A stretch of 39,153 nt of DNA from an uncultured Bacillota bacterium (GTDB lineage Bacteria; Bacillota; Clostridia; Tissierellales; Tepidimicrobiaceae). Position 1 is the stretch's first letter, and each line of letters opens with the position of its first letter. Location: NCBI GenBank assembly GCA_937967955.1, contig CALBUB010000129.1, positions 1 through 39,153 of the forward strand. The letters are read 5' to 3'. The notes beneath the pieces were generated by a model. The model did not search any database and had not been told where the DNA came from. It was given only the letters and a program-made list of their open reading frames with translations. Made by a program: the position numbers and the translations under genes. Shown here in pieces: positions 8,101 through 16,410 of this stretch.

Positions 8101-8349
8101 TTGGAAACAAGAATTGAAAGAAGGAAGAGATTAAGGAAACAGAAGAGAATATCCTACTTAAAATTTTTAATAATACTATTAGCTTTTTTGATACTCTTTT
8201 TTGGTATTAAGCTGGTTAATGAACACATTATATACCTAGGATATATGGACAATCCTACAATATTTAGCTTGGATATTAGGAAAGGCAGATTAGATTTATT
8301 TGGAGAAAAATATATTATCGATTTGAAAATACTTAAAAAAATCCATTAA
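8101..8349 (+). CDS. Unknown small membrane protein
   Basis: About 82 residues if started at TTG 8101 (GGTGG at 8091-8095); ATG 8089 and TTG 8065 are in-frame alternatives that would add 4 or 12 mostly hydrophobic residues. From TTG 8101 the product starts METRIERRKRLRKQKRISYL, a strongly basic head, followed by one hydrophobic helix (about residues 20-38). A short mixed tail contains NPTIFSLDIRKGRLDLFG. The basic head followed by one helix predicts a cytoplasmic N-terminus and an external C-terminus. I do not recognise a family. It is 44 bases after lepB, probably co-transcribed, and is followed by a terminator. B. subtilis yqxA occupies the equivalent place before lepA, but I see no convincing similarity. 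Confidence 0.65.
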   Translation: METRIERRKRLRKQKRISYLKFLIILLAFLILFFGIKLVNEHIIYLGYMDNPTIFSLDIRKGRLDLFGEKYIIDLKILKKIH

Positions 8350-8380
8350 AAAGGCCAGTATACCTGGTCTTTATTTTACT
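8350..8380 (+). terminator. Terminator after lepB and the small membrane protein
   Basis: Stem AAAGGCCAG / CTGGTCTTT (8350-8358 and 8364-8372, one G-U pair), loop TATAC, then a T-rich run with A and C interruptions. It overlaps the start of the lepA promoter region. Confidence 0.6.
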
Positions 8381-8403
8381 TCTTAGAGCTTTTTTGTTAT
8401 AAT
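8375..8403 (+). promoter_or_regulatory. Sigma-A promoter of lepA
   Basis: TTTACT (8375-8380), a 17-base spacer, and TATAAT (8398-8403) with a TGT extension (TGnTATAAT). It is 36 bases before the lepA start codon. Confidence 0.6.
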
Positions 8404-8439
8404 TATTCCTTAGAGCTATATTACTTGAGGGGGAAGAAC

Positions 8440-10248
8440 ATGCAGAATATAAAACAGAAAAACATAAGAAATTTTTGTATTATTGCACATATTGACCATG
8501 GTAAATCTACACTAGCAGATAGATTGATCGAAAAAACTGGAGTATTATCATCTAGAGAAATGCAAGAACAAGTACTAGATAGTATGGATTTAGAAAGGGA
8601 AAGAGGTATTACTATAAAGCTTAAGAGCATACGGCTTAACTACAAGGCTGAAGATGGAGAAGAATATGTGCTCAATTTAATCGATACTCCTGGCCATGTG
8701 GATTTTAACTATGAGGTATCTAGAAGTTTGGCTGCCTGTGAAGGGGCCCTATTAGTAGTAGATGCTAGCCAAGGGGTGGAAGCTCAGACTTTAGCTAATG
8801 TTTATTTGGCTTTAGAGCAGGATTTAGAGATAATACCTGTTATAAACAAGATTGATTTGCCTAGTGCAAGGCCTGAAGAGATAAAAGAAGAAATAGAAAA
8901 TGTAATCGGTATAGATGCTGCTGATGCTCCCCTTATATCAGCTAAGGACGGAATCAATATAGAGGCTGTATTAAAGGAAATAGTCAATAAGATACCAGCT
9001 CCAAAAGGCAGCAAGGATGCTCCACTAAAGGCTCTTATATTCGATTCCTATTATGATAGCTATAAGGGTGTAGTTGCCTTTATAAGAGTATTTGAAGGTA
9101 CAATAAAGCCTGGTATGAATATAAGGATGATGTCTACTAATAAAAGGTATGAAGTAACTGAAGTAGGGGTAACTACAAACAAGCATATTCCTGTAGACAA
9201 GCTAGAAGCAGGAGATGTAGGCTATGTGGTAGCCAGCATTAAAAATGTAAAGGATGCCAGAGTAGGAGATACTATAACTGATGATGATAACCCAACAGAG
9301 GAGCCTTTGCCAGGCTATAAAAAGGTAGTCCCTATGGTATACTGCGGCATATATCCAGCAGAAGGGGAGGACTTTAATGCAGTAAGGGATGCCTTAGAAA
9401 AACTTCAAGTAAATGATGCAAGCTTAGTATTCGAACCAGAAAATTCAGCAGCCTTAGGCTATGGTTTTAGGTGTGGTTTTTTAGGACTACTACATATGGA
9501 AATAGTCCAAGAAAGGCTTGAAAGGGAATTTGATTTAAATATAGTTACTACTGCTCCCAGTGTAATCTACAGGGTAAAAACTAAGTCAGGAGAAATGCTC
9601 TCCATCCAAAACCCAACCAATTTGCCTGATGCAACGGAAATAGAATATATGGAAGAGCCTATTGTGTCGGCTTCTATAATGACTCCTACCGATTATGTAG
9701 GCCCTATTATGGAATTATGTCAAAATAGGCGGGGAGTATTTAAGAATATGGAGTATTTAGAGGAAACTAGGGTAGTACTCCATTATGATTTGCCTTTAAA
9801 TGAAGTAATATACGATTTCTTTGATGTTTTAAAATCAAAGAGTAGAGGTTTTGCTTCCCTTGATTATGAATTAAAGGGCTATCAACAGTCGGATTTAGTG
9901 AAGCTAGATATACTAATTAATGGAGAGCTGGTAGATGCCTTATCCATAATAGTCCATAGGGATAAAGCTTATGAAAGGGGAAGAAGGATTACAGAGAAGC
10001 TGAAGGAGGAGATTCCACGCCATCTATTTGCAATACCTATACAAGCAGCTATTGGTTCTAAGATAATAGCTAGGGAAACTGTAAAGGCTTTAAGAAAAGA
10101 TGTATTAGCTAAATGTTATGGTGGAGATATTTCAAGGAAGAAAAAGCTTCTAGAAAAGCAAAAAGAGGGTAAGAAGAGGATGAGGCAAGTAGGTTCAGTT
10201 AACATACCTCAGGAGGCCTTCTTATCAGTATTAAAATATGATGAATAG
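8440..10248 (+). CDS. lepA: Elongation factor 4 (LepA), back-translocating GTPase
   Basis: Ribosome-associated translational GTPase of the EF-G/LepA family. The product is 602 residues from the ATG at 8440, which has GAGGGGG at 8427-8433; a longer in-frame reading from 8425 has no better ribosome site. GTPase motifs: AHIDHGKS (16-23), DTPGHVDF, and NKIDLP. LepA-specific regions follow: the EF-G-like domains and the conserved C-terminal domain ending in the lysine-rich RKKKLLEKQKEGKKRMRQVG and the IPQEAFLSVLK segment. The gene has its own promoter and is followed by a hairpin and then hemW, the usual order in Firmicutes. Confidence 0.97.
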   Translation: MQNIKQKNIRNFCIIAHIDHGKSTLADRLIEKTGVLSSREMQEQVLDSMDLERERGITIKLKSIRLNYKAEDGEEYVLNLIDTPGHVDFNYEVSRSLAACEGALLVVDASQGVEAQTLANVYLALEQDLEIIPVINKIDLPSARPEEIKEEIENVIGIDAADAPLISAKDGINIEAVLKEIVNKIPAPKGSKDAPLKALIFDSYYDSYKGVVAFIRVFEGTIKPGMNIRMMSTNKRYEVTEVGVTTNKHIPVDKLEAGDVGYVVASIKNVKDARVGDTITDDDNPTEEPLPGYKKVVPMVYCGIYPAEGEDFNAVRDALEKLQVNDASLVFEPENSAALGYGFRCGFLGLLHMEIVQERLEREFDLNIVTTAPSVIYRVKTKSGEMLSIQNPTNLPDATEIEYMEEPIVSASIMTPTDYVGPIMELCQNRRGVFKNMEYLEETRVVLHYDLPLNEVIYDFFDVLKSKSRGFASLDYELKGYQQSDLVKLDILINGELVDALSIIVHRDKAYERGRRITEKLKEEIPRHLFAIPIQAAIGSKIIARETVKALRKDVLAKCYGGDISRKKKLLEKQKEGKKRMRQVGSVNIPQEAFLSVLKYDE

Positions 10249-10280
10249 ATGCGCACTTAATGTGTGCATATATTATTTTT
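10249..10280 (+). terminator. Hairpin terminator between lepA and hemW
   Basis: Stem ATGCGCAC / GTGTGCAT (one G-U pair) with loop TTAAT, then ATATTATTTTT. The T run is interrupted, so it may attenuate rather than stop transcription into hemW, which starts only 17 bases later and shows no clear promoter. Confidence 0.5.
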
Positions 10281-10296
10281 GAAGAAGGTGAAATTG

Positions 10297-11433
10297 TTGA
10301 AAGAAATAGCAGTCTATGTCCATATACCTTTTTGTGGGAGGAAATGCTACTATTGTGATTTTGTATCCTTTTCTGGAAAAGATGATAAGATAGAAGAATA
10401 TATTGCCTTCCTCCTTAAGGAAATGGCTTGGTATAAGCCCTACCTTAAGGAGTATAATGTAAAAACCATATTTATCGGAGGAGGAACTCCTTCCTATATT
10501 GATGGAAAGTATATAGTGAGGATAATTGAATTTATAAGAGAAAACTATAATTGTGAATGGCTAGAGGAAATAACTATAGAAGCTAATCCAGGAACTTTAA
10601 ACAAAGAGAAGTTGCTTTTGTACAAGGAAGCTGGAGTAAACAGGATAAGCTTAGGAGTACAGACTTTAGAGGATAGACTGCTAAAGTCCATAGGCAGGCT
10701 CCATACTGGAAGAGATGTTATTGAAAATATTCACCTGTTGAAGGAACTGGGCTTTTCTAACATAAATGTAGACTTAATGTTTGGCCTACCTAAGCAAAGG
10801 GTAGAAGACTGTATTTCAACTATGGAAACTATTGTGGATTTAGGAGTAGAGCATATTTCCTATTATAGTTTAATCCTTGAAGAAGGAACACCAATCTATA
10901 AATGGTATGAAGAAGGAAGTATAAAGCTTCCTGATGAGGACTTAGATAGGAAGATGTATAAGGAAGGGGTAGCTTTTCTAAAGAGTAGGGGATATAAGCA
11001 TTATGAAATCTCTAATTTCTCTAAACCAGGCTTTCAATGTAAGCACAATCTATTCTACTGGCAAATAAAGCCCTATATAGGCTTTGGAATAGGAGCCCAT
11101 TCTAATGTGGAAAGCAATAGGTTTTCCAACTACTCCAACTTTAAAGATTACTTCTACAGCTTAAAGGAAGGAAAAGCGCCAGTTGTGGAAATAGAGTATA
11201 TTGATAAGGACATGGAAATGGCAGAGTACATGATAGTGGGCCTTAGGCTTATTGCTGGAGTGGACAAAATTGAGTTTAAAAGGAGATTTGGTAAGGATAT
11301 GGAGGCTGTTTACGGTCCTGTGATAGATAAATATATAAAGGAAGGTCTTTTAAAGGAAGAAGGAGGTAAAATTAAGTTTACTAGTAAGGGATTAGATTTA
11401 TCCAATATAGTATATGTGGACCTATTGCCCTAA
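10297..11433 (+). CDS. hemW: Heme chaperone HemW, radical-SAM protein
   Basis: Radical-SAM protein of the HemN-like family now regarded as a heme chaperone rather than a coproporphyrinogen oxidase. From TTG 10297 the product is 378 residues and starts MKEIAVYVHIPFC. The 4Fe-4S motif is C13-x3-C17-x2-C20 followed by DF (CYYCDF), the HemW signature. FIGGGTPSY and the ISLGVQT segment mark the radical-SAM barrel; a HemN_C-type domain follows. The AAGGTG site at 10285-10290 suits TTG 10297 (or 10294, one residue longer). It lies between lepA and hrcA as in B. subtilis. Confidence 0.93.
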   Translation: MKEIAVYVHIPFCGRKCYYCDFVSFSGKDDKIEEYIAFLLKEMAWYKPYLKEYNVKTIFIGGGTPSYIDGKYIVRIIEFIRENYNCEWLEEITIEANPGTLNKEKLLLYKEAGVNRISLGVQTLEDRLLKSIGRLHTGRDVIENIHLLKELGFSNINVDLMFGLPKQRVEDCISTMETIVDLGVEHISYYSLILEEGTPIYKWYEEGSIKLPDEDLDRKMYKEGVAFLKSRGYKHYEISNFSKPGFQCKHNLFYWQIKPYIGFGIGAHSNVESNRFSNYSNFKDYFYSLKEGKAPVVEIEYIDKDMEMAEYMIVGLRLIAGVDKIEFKRRFGKDMEAVYGPVIDKYIKEGLLKEEGGKIKFTSKGLDLSNIVYVDLLP

Positions 11434-11454
11434 CTTCTAGCCTTTAAAAGGGTA

Positions 11455-11483
11455 TTGACAATAGGCTTTAATTTATGTTAATT
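11455..11483 (+). promoter_or_regulatory. Sigma-A promoter of the hrcA heat-shock operon
   Basis: A perfect -35, TTGACA (11455-11460), then a 17-base spacer and a weak -10, TTAATT (11478-11483). CIRCE starts 6 bases downstream, over the likely transcription start, so HrcA bound there would block initiation. Confidence 0.7.
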
Positions 11484-11488
11484 TAATG

Positions 11489-11515
11489 TTAGCACTCAGA
11501 GATTAAGAGTGCTAA
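11489..11515 (+). promoter_or_regulatory. CIRCE operator, HrcA binding site
   Basis: TTAGCACTC, nine bases, GAGTGCTAA: an exact match to the CIRCE inverted repeat. It is just downstream of the TTGACA promoter and 38 bases before the hrcA start codon. This is the only CIRCE I see in the window. Confidence 0.97.
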
Positions 11516-11553
11516 TAAATTTTCCACCCATTTGTGGATCAGAGGTGATATTT

Positions 11554-12594
11554 TTGTTAGACGAAAGAAAGATAAAGGTATTGTGTGCTGTCATCGACAG
11601 CTATATAAGGGGAGCCGAACCTGTAGGATCTAGGACTATTTCTAAAGAGTACGATTTAGGGATAAGTTCTGCCACCATTAGGAATGAAATGTCGGACTTG
11701 GAAGAGCTTGGCTACTTAAGTAAACCCCATATATCGGCTGGTAGGGTACCATCAGATAAGGCTTATAGGTTTTACGTAAACAATATAATAATGAAGAAGC
11801 AAATAGAGATAGACAGGAAGAAGAAGGAAGAGATTAAGAGGCTGCTTATCCGGGAATCGAAAGAAATAGATGAATTAATACAGAATTCAGCCAAGGTATT
11901 GTCAGCCATTACAAGTTATACTGCTCTTGCCGTATCACCTCAAATAAGGAATATGAAGTTAAAACACATACAACTAGTCTCCCTAGCTGATAAGGAGATA
12001 TTGCTCATATTAGTTGGAAGTACAGGCATAGTGAAAAATATAATTTTAAGGACAGAAGAAATAGTTCCAGAATACCAACTAGAAAGGGTATCTAATTTTT
12101 TAAACAGTAAACTTAAAGGTTTTTCGGTAAATGAAATAGGAAGTACTATAGAATACCTTATTTTGAAGGAAATGCGCCAATATAAGAGCTTAATAGATAA
12201 AGTAATTATGACTATGGCTAATTCCTTTGACGATTTTAATGATATTCAAGTCTATGCCGATGGTGTAACTAATATATTCGATTTTCCAGAATATAAGGAT
12301 GCAGACAAGGCAAGGACCTTTATATCCTTTATTGAAGATAAGGAGCAGCTAATAGATTTAATGTTAAAACACACACTGGATAGCGAAATAGAGATAACTA
12401 TTGGTAGTGAAAATATATACGAAGAGATAAAAGATTGTAGTGTAATTACTACAACTTACAAGCTAGGGGATAAGGTAATTGGAAAGATAGGCGTCATAGG
12501 ACCAACTAGGATGGATTATCTGATGGCAGTTAGTTCCTTAAAGCTTTTTTCGGAAAACTTATCGGAAATATTAGAAAAACTATTAAAGGGATAA
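11554..12594 (+). CDS. hrcA: Heat-inducible transcription repressor HrcA
   Basis: Repressor of class I heat-shock genes; binds CIRCE and depends on GroE for activity. The product from TTG 11554 is 346 residues, starting MLDERKIKVLCAVIDSYI. The winged-helix DNA-binding part follows (about 1-90, with PVGSRTI and SSATIRNEMSDLEELGYL), then the GAF-like and inserted dimerization domains. The AGAGGTGA site (11541-11548) fixes the TTG start; a GTG further upstream at 11509 lies inside CIRCE and has no ribosome site. It is the first gene of hrcA-grpE-dnaK and is autoregulated through CIRCE. Confidence 0.96.
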   Translation: MLDERKIKVLCAVIDSYIRGAEPVGSRTISKEYDLGISSATIRNEMSDLEELGYLSKPHISAGRVPSDKAYRFYVNNIIMKKQIEIDRKKKEEIKRLLIRESKEIDELIQNSAKVLSAITSYTALAVSPQIRNMKLKHIQLVSLADKEILLILVGSTGIVKNIILRTEEIVPEYQLERVSNFLNSKLKGFSVNEIGSTIEYLILKEMRQYKSLIDKVIMTMANSFDDFNDIQVYADGVTNIFDFPEYKDADKARTFISFIEDKEQLIDLMLKHTLDSEIEITIGSENIYEEIKDCSVITTTYKLGDKVIGKIGVIGPTRMDYLMAVSSLKLFSENLSEILEKLLKG

Positions 12595-12615
12595 CTACCA
12601 TATTAGTAGTTTTTC
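12593..12615 (+). terminator. Weak hairpin or attenuator between hrcA and grpE
   Basis: Stem AACTAC / GTAGTT (12593-12598 and 12606-12611) with a 7-base loop, then TTTCTTTT. It starts inside the hrcA stop codon. The 6-bp stem suggests partial termination, which would lower chaperone transcripts relative to the repressor, or an RNA-processing signal. Confidence 0.4.
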
Positions 12616-12654
12616 TTTTATAGATATACAACAATAAATATAAAGGGTGATTTA

Positions 12655-13257
12655 ATGGAAAAAAAAGAAGATATATTACAAGAAACAGAAGCTAAGGAGG
12701 ACAAAAAAGACAAAAAAGACATAGAAGATACTAAAGATGAGCTAGAGGAAAAGGCTAAAGAAGATAAAGCAGAGGAAGTAGAAGAGAAAGAAGAAGCTGC
12801 AGAAGAAGATGTAAAAGAGGACGCAGAAAAAGCTGAAGCAAATAAGCAGCTTGAAGATTTGAACAACAAGCTTTTAAGACTACAAGCTGACTTTATCAAC
12901 TACAAAAACAGGGTGGAAAGGGAAAAGGAAAATATCTACTCTTATGCCTTAGAAGATATTATGAGTCAGCTATTGCCTGTATTAGATAACTTTGAGAGGG
13001 CATTGAACAATATGGAAGAGGCTAATAGCTATTATGAAGGCGTAAAGATGATTTATGACCAAATGGTAGACGTACTTAGCAAGAATGGCCTTAAGGAGAT
13101 TGATTGTTTAAATAAACCTTTTGATCCAAATTTCCACCATGCAGTCATGTCAGAGGAATCTGATAAAGAGGAAGGCACAATTTTGGAAGTATTACAAAAG
13201 GGATATATGTTAAAGGACAAAGTTATTAGACCAAGCATGGTTAAAGTAGCAAAATAA
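12655..13257 (+). CDS. grpE: Nucleotide exchange factor GrpE
   Basis: Exchanges ADP for ATP on DnaK. 200 residues. The first 60-70 residues are almost entirely Lys, Glu, Asp and Ala, a low-complexity charged tail longer than in many GrpEs. The conserved coiled coil and dimer region follow (FINYKNRVEREKEN near 80-93), then the beta domain with the C-terminal signature GYMLKDKVIRPSMVKVA. The ATG at 12655 has AAAGGGTG upstream. It sits between hrcA and dnaK in the CIRCE operon. Confidence 0.96.
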   Translation: MEKKEDILQETEAKEDKKDKKDIEDTKDELEEKAKEDKAEEVEEKEEAAEEDVKEDAEKAEANKQLEDLNNKLLRLQADFINYKNRVEREKENIYSYALEDIMSQLLPVLDNFERALNNMEEANSYYEGVKMIYDQMVDVLSKNGLKEIDCLNKPFDPNFHHAVMSEESDKEEGTILEVLQKGYMLKDKVIRPSMVKVAK

Positions 13258-13280
13258 ATAATATGTAAGGAGGAGTTGTT

Positions 13281-15116
13281 ATGGGCAAAATCATTGGAAT
13301 TGACTTAGGAACTACCAACTCTTGTGTAGCTGTAATGGAAGGTGGAGAGCCTGTAGTAATAACCAATGCAGAAGGTAATAGAACTACTCCATCTGTAGTA
13401 GCCTTTACAAAAGATGGAGAAAGGCTAGTAGGTGAAGTGGCAAAAAGGCAAGCAGTAACTAATCCTGACAGGACCATAATATCCATAAAAAGACATATGG
13501 GAAAAGACTATAAAAAGGTCATAGACGGAAAAGAATATACACCACAAGAGATATCTGCTATGATACTACAAAAAATAAAGGCAGATGCTGAAAGCTACTT
13601 AGGAGAAACTATAACAGATGCAGTAATAACTGTACCTGCATATTTTACTGACAGCCAAAGACAAGCAACAAAGGATGCAGGTAGGATTGCAGGCTTAAAT
13701 GTAAAGAGAATAATTAACGAGCCAACAGCAGCAGCTTTAGCTTATGGTTTGGATAAGACAGAAGGCCATCAAAAGATAATGGTATTCGACTTAGGTGGAG
13801 GAACTTTTGACGTTTCAATATTAGATGTAGGCGATGGAGTATTTGAAGTATTGGCTACAAGAGGAAACAACAATTTAGGTGGAGATGACTTTGACCAAGC
13901 TATTATAGACTATGTAGCTGAAGAGTTTAAGAAGGAACATGGTATAGATTTAAGGGAAGACAGCATGGCTTTACAGAGATTGAAGGAAGCTGCAGAGAAA
14001 GCTAAGAAGGAACTATCTACTACTATGACAACTAATATTAACTTGCCCTTCGTAACTGCAACTGCAGCTGGACCACTACACTTGAACATGGACCTTACTA
14101 GGGCTAAATTTAATGAGTTAACAGAGCACCTAGTAGAAAAGACTATGGAGCCAGTTAAATTAGCCTTAGAAGATGCAGGCTTAAAGGCCAGTGATATAGA
14201 TAAAGTTTTACTTGTAGGTGGTTCAACTAGAATACCAGCTGTACAAGAAGCTGTTAAGAGATTAACTGGCAAGACTCCACAGAAAGATATAAATCCAGAT
14301 GAGTGTGTTGCAATAGGGGCTGCAATCCAAGGTGGAGTTTTAAGTGGAGAAGTTAAGGATTTACTTCTACTAGATGTAACCCCATTATCCTTAGGTATAG
14401 AGACATTAGGTGGAGTAACTACAAAGATTATTGAGAGGAATACTACTATCCCAACTAGAAAGTCCCAAATATTCTCTACAGCAGCAGACAATCAAACTTC
14501 TGTTGAAATACACGTAGTACAAGGTGAAAGGCAATTTGCTAAAGATAATACTACTCTAGGCAGATTTATACTTGATGGAATACCACCAGCACCAAGGGGA
14601 GTACCACAAATAGAAGTAACCTTTGATATAGATGCTAATGGTATAGTAAATGTAAGTGCTAAGGATTTAGGTACAGGAAGAGAGCAAAAGATTACTATTA
14701 CATCCAGTACTAATCTAACTGAAGAAGAAATCCAAGAAAAGATAAAGGAAGCAGAAAGATACGCAGAAGAAGACAGAAAACGCAAAGAAGCAGTAGAAAT
14801 AAGGAACAATGCAGATACCATGGTATATCAAACGGAAAAAACATTAAAAGAATTAGAAGGAAAAATAAGCGATAGTGAGAAGAAGAAAGTTCAAGAAAAA
14901 TTAGACCAGTTGAAGAAGGCCCTAGAAGGGGATAATGTAGAAGAAATTAAAGCTAAGACAGAGGAGCTAAGCCAAGAGTTCTACAGCATATCCCAAAAAC
15001 TGTATCAGCAAGCTAATACCCAAGGTACTCAAACAGGAGCTGCAGGCACTGAAGCTAATAAAAAAGATGATGATGTAGTAGATGCAGACTATGAAGTTAT
15101 GGATGATGATGAGTAA
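13281..15116 (+). CDS. dnaK: Chaperone DnaK (Hsp70)
   Basis: ATP-dependent Hsp70 chaperone. 611 residues. The N-terminal ATPase begins GKIIGIDLGTTNSCVAVMEG and contains the connect and phosphate motifs (FDLGGGTFDVSILD; LLVGGSTRIPAVQ). The substrate-binding domain follows (LLLDVTPLSLGIET; VQGERQFAKDN), then a lid. The C-terminus ends in the acidic DADYEVMDDDE tail typical of Firmicutes DnaK. It follows grpE by 23 bases with an AAGGAGGAG site, so it is co-transcribed with it. A strong terminator comes directly after its stop codon. Confidence 0.98.
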   Translation: MGKIIGIDLGTTNSCVAVMEGGEPVVITNAEGNRTTPSVVAFTKDGERLVGEVAKRQAVTNPDRTIISIKRHMGKDYKKVIDGKEYTPQEISAMILQKIKADAESYLGETITDAVITVPAYFTDSQRQATKDAGRIAGLNVKRIINEPTAAALAYGLDKTEGHQKIMVFDLGGGTFDVSILDVGDGVFEVLATRGNNNLGGDDFDQAIIDYVAEEFKKEHGIDLREDSMALQRLKEAAEKAKKELSTTMTTNINLPFVTATAAGPLHLNMDLTRAKFNELTEHLVEKTMEPVKLALEDAGLKASDIDKVLLVGGSTRIPAVQEAVKRLTGKTPQKDINPDECVAIGAAIQGGVLSGEVKDLLLLDVTPLSLGIETLGGVTTKIIERNTTIPTRKSQIFSTAADNQTSVEIHVVQGERQFAKDNTTLGRFILDGIPPAPRGVPQIEVTFDIDANGIVNVSAKDLGTGREQKITITSSTNLTEEEIQEKIKEAERYAEEDRKRKEAVEIRNNADTMVYQTEKTLKELEGKISDSEKKKVQEKLDQLKKALEGDNVEEIKAKTEELSQEFYSISQKLYQQANTQGTQTGAAGTEANKKDDDVVDADYEVMDDDE

Positions 15117-15155
15117 AATCAAAGCTAAATCATTTTGATTTAGCTTTGATTTTTG
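15115..15155 (+). terminator. Strong terminator after dnaK
   Basis: A stem of about 17 bp: AAAATCAAAGCTAAATC (15115-15131) and GATTTAGCTTTGATTTT (15137-15153), loop ATTTT, with T residues at the end. It overlaps the dnaK stop codon and separates dnaK from dnaJ, so dnaJ must rely on read-through or on its own promoter. A weak candidate is TTTGAT (15134-15139), 17 bases, TATATT (15157-15162). Confidence 0.85.
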
Positions 15156-15202
15156 ATATATTATAGTAGAGTATTGTAGGAGGTAAAGGTGGGTGATATT
15201 TA

Positions 15203-16327
15203 TTGAAGGACTATTATGAAATACTAAATGTATCAAGGGATGCAAGCCAAGACGAGATAAAATCAGCTTACAGGAAACTGGCTAAAAAATATCATCCTGA
15301 CCTAAATCCAAACGACAAGGAAGCGGAACAGAAGTTTAAGGAAATAAATGAAGCCTATGAGGTATTAAGTGACCCAGAAAAGAGAAAAAGGTACGACATG
15401 TTTGGAGAAGCAGGAGTAAATGGTCAAGGAGGATATAGCCAAGATTTTGGTGGCTTTGGAGATATATTTGATGATATATTTGATATTTTTACTGGAGGCT
15501 TTGGTAGGACTAGCCAAAGATCTAGAGACTATGGTCCAGTTAGGGGAGCAGATCTTAGATATGAATTAACTTTAGAATTTGAAGAAGCCGTATTTGGAGT
15601 AGAAAAGGAAATACAAATACGCAGAGCTGAAAGCTGTGGCACATGTGATGGTACTGGGGTAAAACCAGGAAGTTCAAAGGAAACTTGTAGCAAGTGTAAT
15701 GGTACAGGAGAAATTAGATATGCTCAAAGGACTCCCTTTGGACAATTTGTTAGAGTGGCTACATGTGATGCCTGTGGCGGCAGTGGAGAGATAATCAAAG
15801 AAAAATGTGAAACTTGTAATGGAAGGGGCAAAGTATTAAAGAATAGAAGGATAAAGGTAAAGATTCCAGCGGGAGTAGATACTGGCTCAGTCATATCAGT
15901 AAGAGGAGAGGGTGAAGCAGGAGAAAGAGGAGGCCCACCTGGAGACCTTTATGTTTATATAAATGTTAAACCCCATAAAATCTTTAAAAGAGAAGGAAAC
16001 GACCTATATTTGACAGTGCCAATTTCCTTTACAGAAGCCTGTTTAGGGGCTGAAATAGAAGTTCCTACTTTGGAAGGCATAGAAAAGTTTTCCTTACCAG
16101 CTGGTACCCAGACAGGAGAAGTATTTAAATTGAAGAATATGGGAGTGCCTAATTTAAGAGGTGTTGGCAGAGGAGACCTTTATTTTGAAGTACAGATACA
16201 AGTGCCTAAGAAGCTGACAGAAAGACAAAAGCAACTTCTACTGGAATTGGATAAGGAATTTGGGAAAAATAGGAAGGGAAGTAAAAAAGGTTTCTTTAGA
16301 AAAATGAAAGATGCCTTTGGAAATTAA
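15203..16327 (+). CDS. dnaJ: Chaperone DnaJ (Hsp40, type I)
   Basis: J-domain co-chaperone of DnaK. 374 residues. J domain at 1-70 with H31-P32-D33; a Gly/Phe-rich linker (about 75-105); and four zinc-finger repeats of CxxCxGxG type (CGTCDGTG, CSKCNGTG, CDACGGSG, CETCNGRG). The C-terminal substrate-binding domains follow. The start is TTG 15203 behind GGTGGGTG; it gives the usual DYYEIL N-terminus. It lies after the dnaK terminator and has its own terminator. Confidence 0.97.
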   Translation: MKDYYEILNVSRDASQDEIKSAYRKLAKKYHPDLNPNDKEAEQKFKEINEAYEVLSDPEKRKRYDMFGEAGVNGQGGYSQDFGGFGDIFDDIFDIFTGGFGRTSQRSRDYGPVRGADLRYELTLEFEEAVFGVEKEIQIRRAESCGTCDGTGVKPGSSKETCSKCNGTGEIRYAQRTPFGQFVRVATCDACGGSGEIIKEKCETCNGRGKVLKNRRIKVKIPAGVDTGSVISVRGEGEAGERGGPPGDLYVYINVKPHKIFKREGNDLYLTVPISFTEACLGAEIEVPTLEGIEKFSLPAGTQTGEVFKLKNMGVPNLRGVGRGDLYFEVQIQVPKKLTERQKQLLLELDKEFGKNRKGSKKGFFRKMKDAFGN

Positions 16328-16360
16328 CAATCACCCAGCAAGCTGGCGTGGTTGTTTTTT
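16327..16360 (+). terminator. Terminator after dnaJ
   Basis: Left arm ACAATCACCCAGC (16327-16339), loop AA, right arm GCTGGCGTGGTTGT (16342-16355, one bulge and one G-U pair), then TTTTTT. It starts in the dnaJ stop codon and its right arm overlaps the -35 of the next promoter. Confidence 0.8.
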
Positions 16361-16380
16361 GATGTTCTATAGGTTATAAT
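16352..16380 (+). promoter_or_regulatory. Sigma-A promoter of prmA-rsmE-mtaB
   Basis: TTGTTT (16352-16357), a 17-base spacer, and a perfect TATAAT (16375-16380), 31 bases before the prmA ATG. The -35 is embedded in the tail of the dnaJ terminator. Confidence 0.6.
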
Positions 16381-16410
16381 AAGTTGAGATAAATAAAAGG
16401 AAGTGAAATT

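Noticed and set aside
11509..11553. Upstream GTG start for hrcA
   Set aside because: It lies inside the CIRCE repeat and has no ribosome site; the TTG at 11554 has AGAGGTGA and gives the normal HrcA N-terminus.
13910..14491. Long minus-strand open frame (193 codons) inside dnaK
   Set aside because: It lies wholly within dnaK in the opposite strand, has no ribosome site or recognisable protein, and its Ser/Leu-rich composition is the mirror of dnaK codon use.
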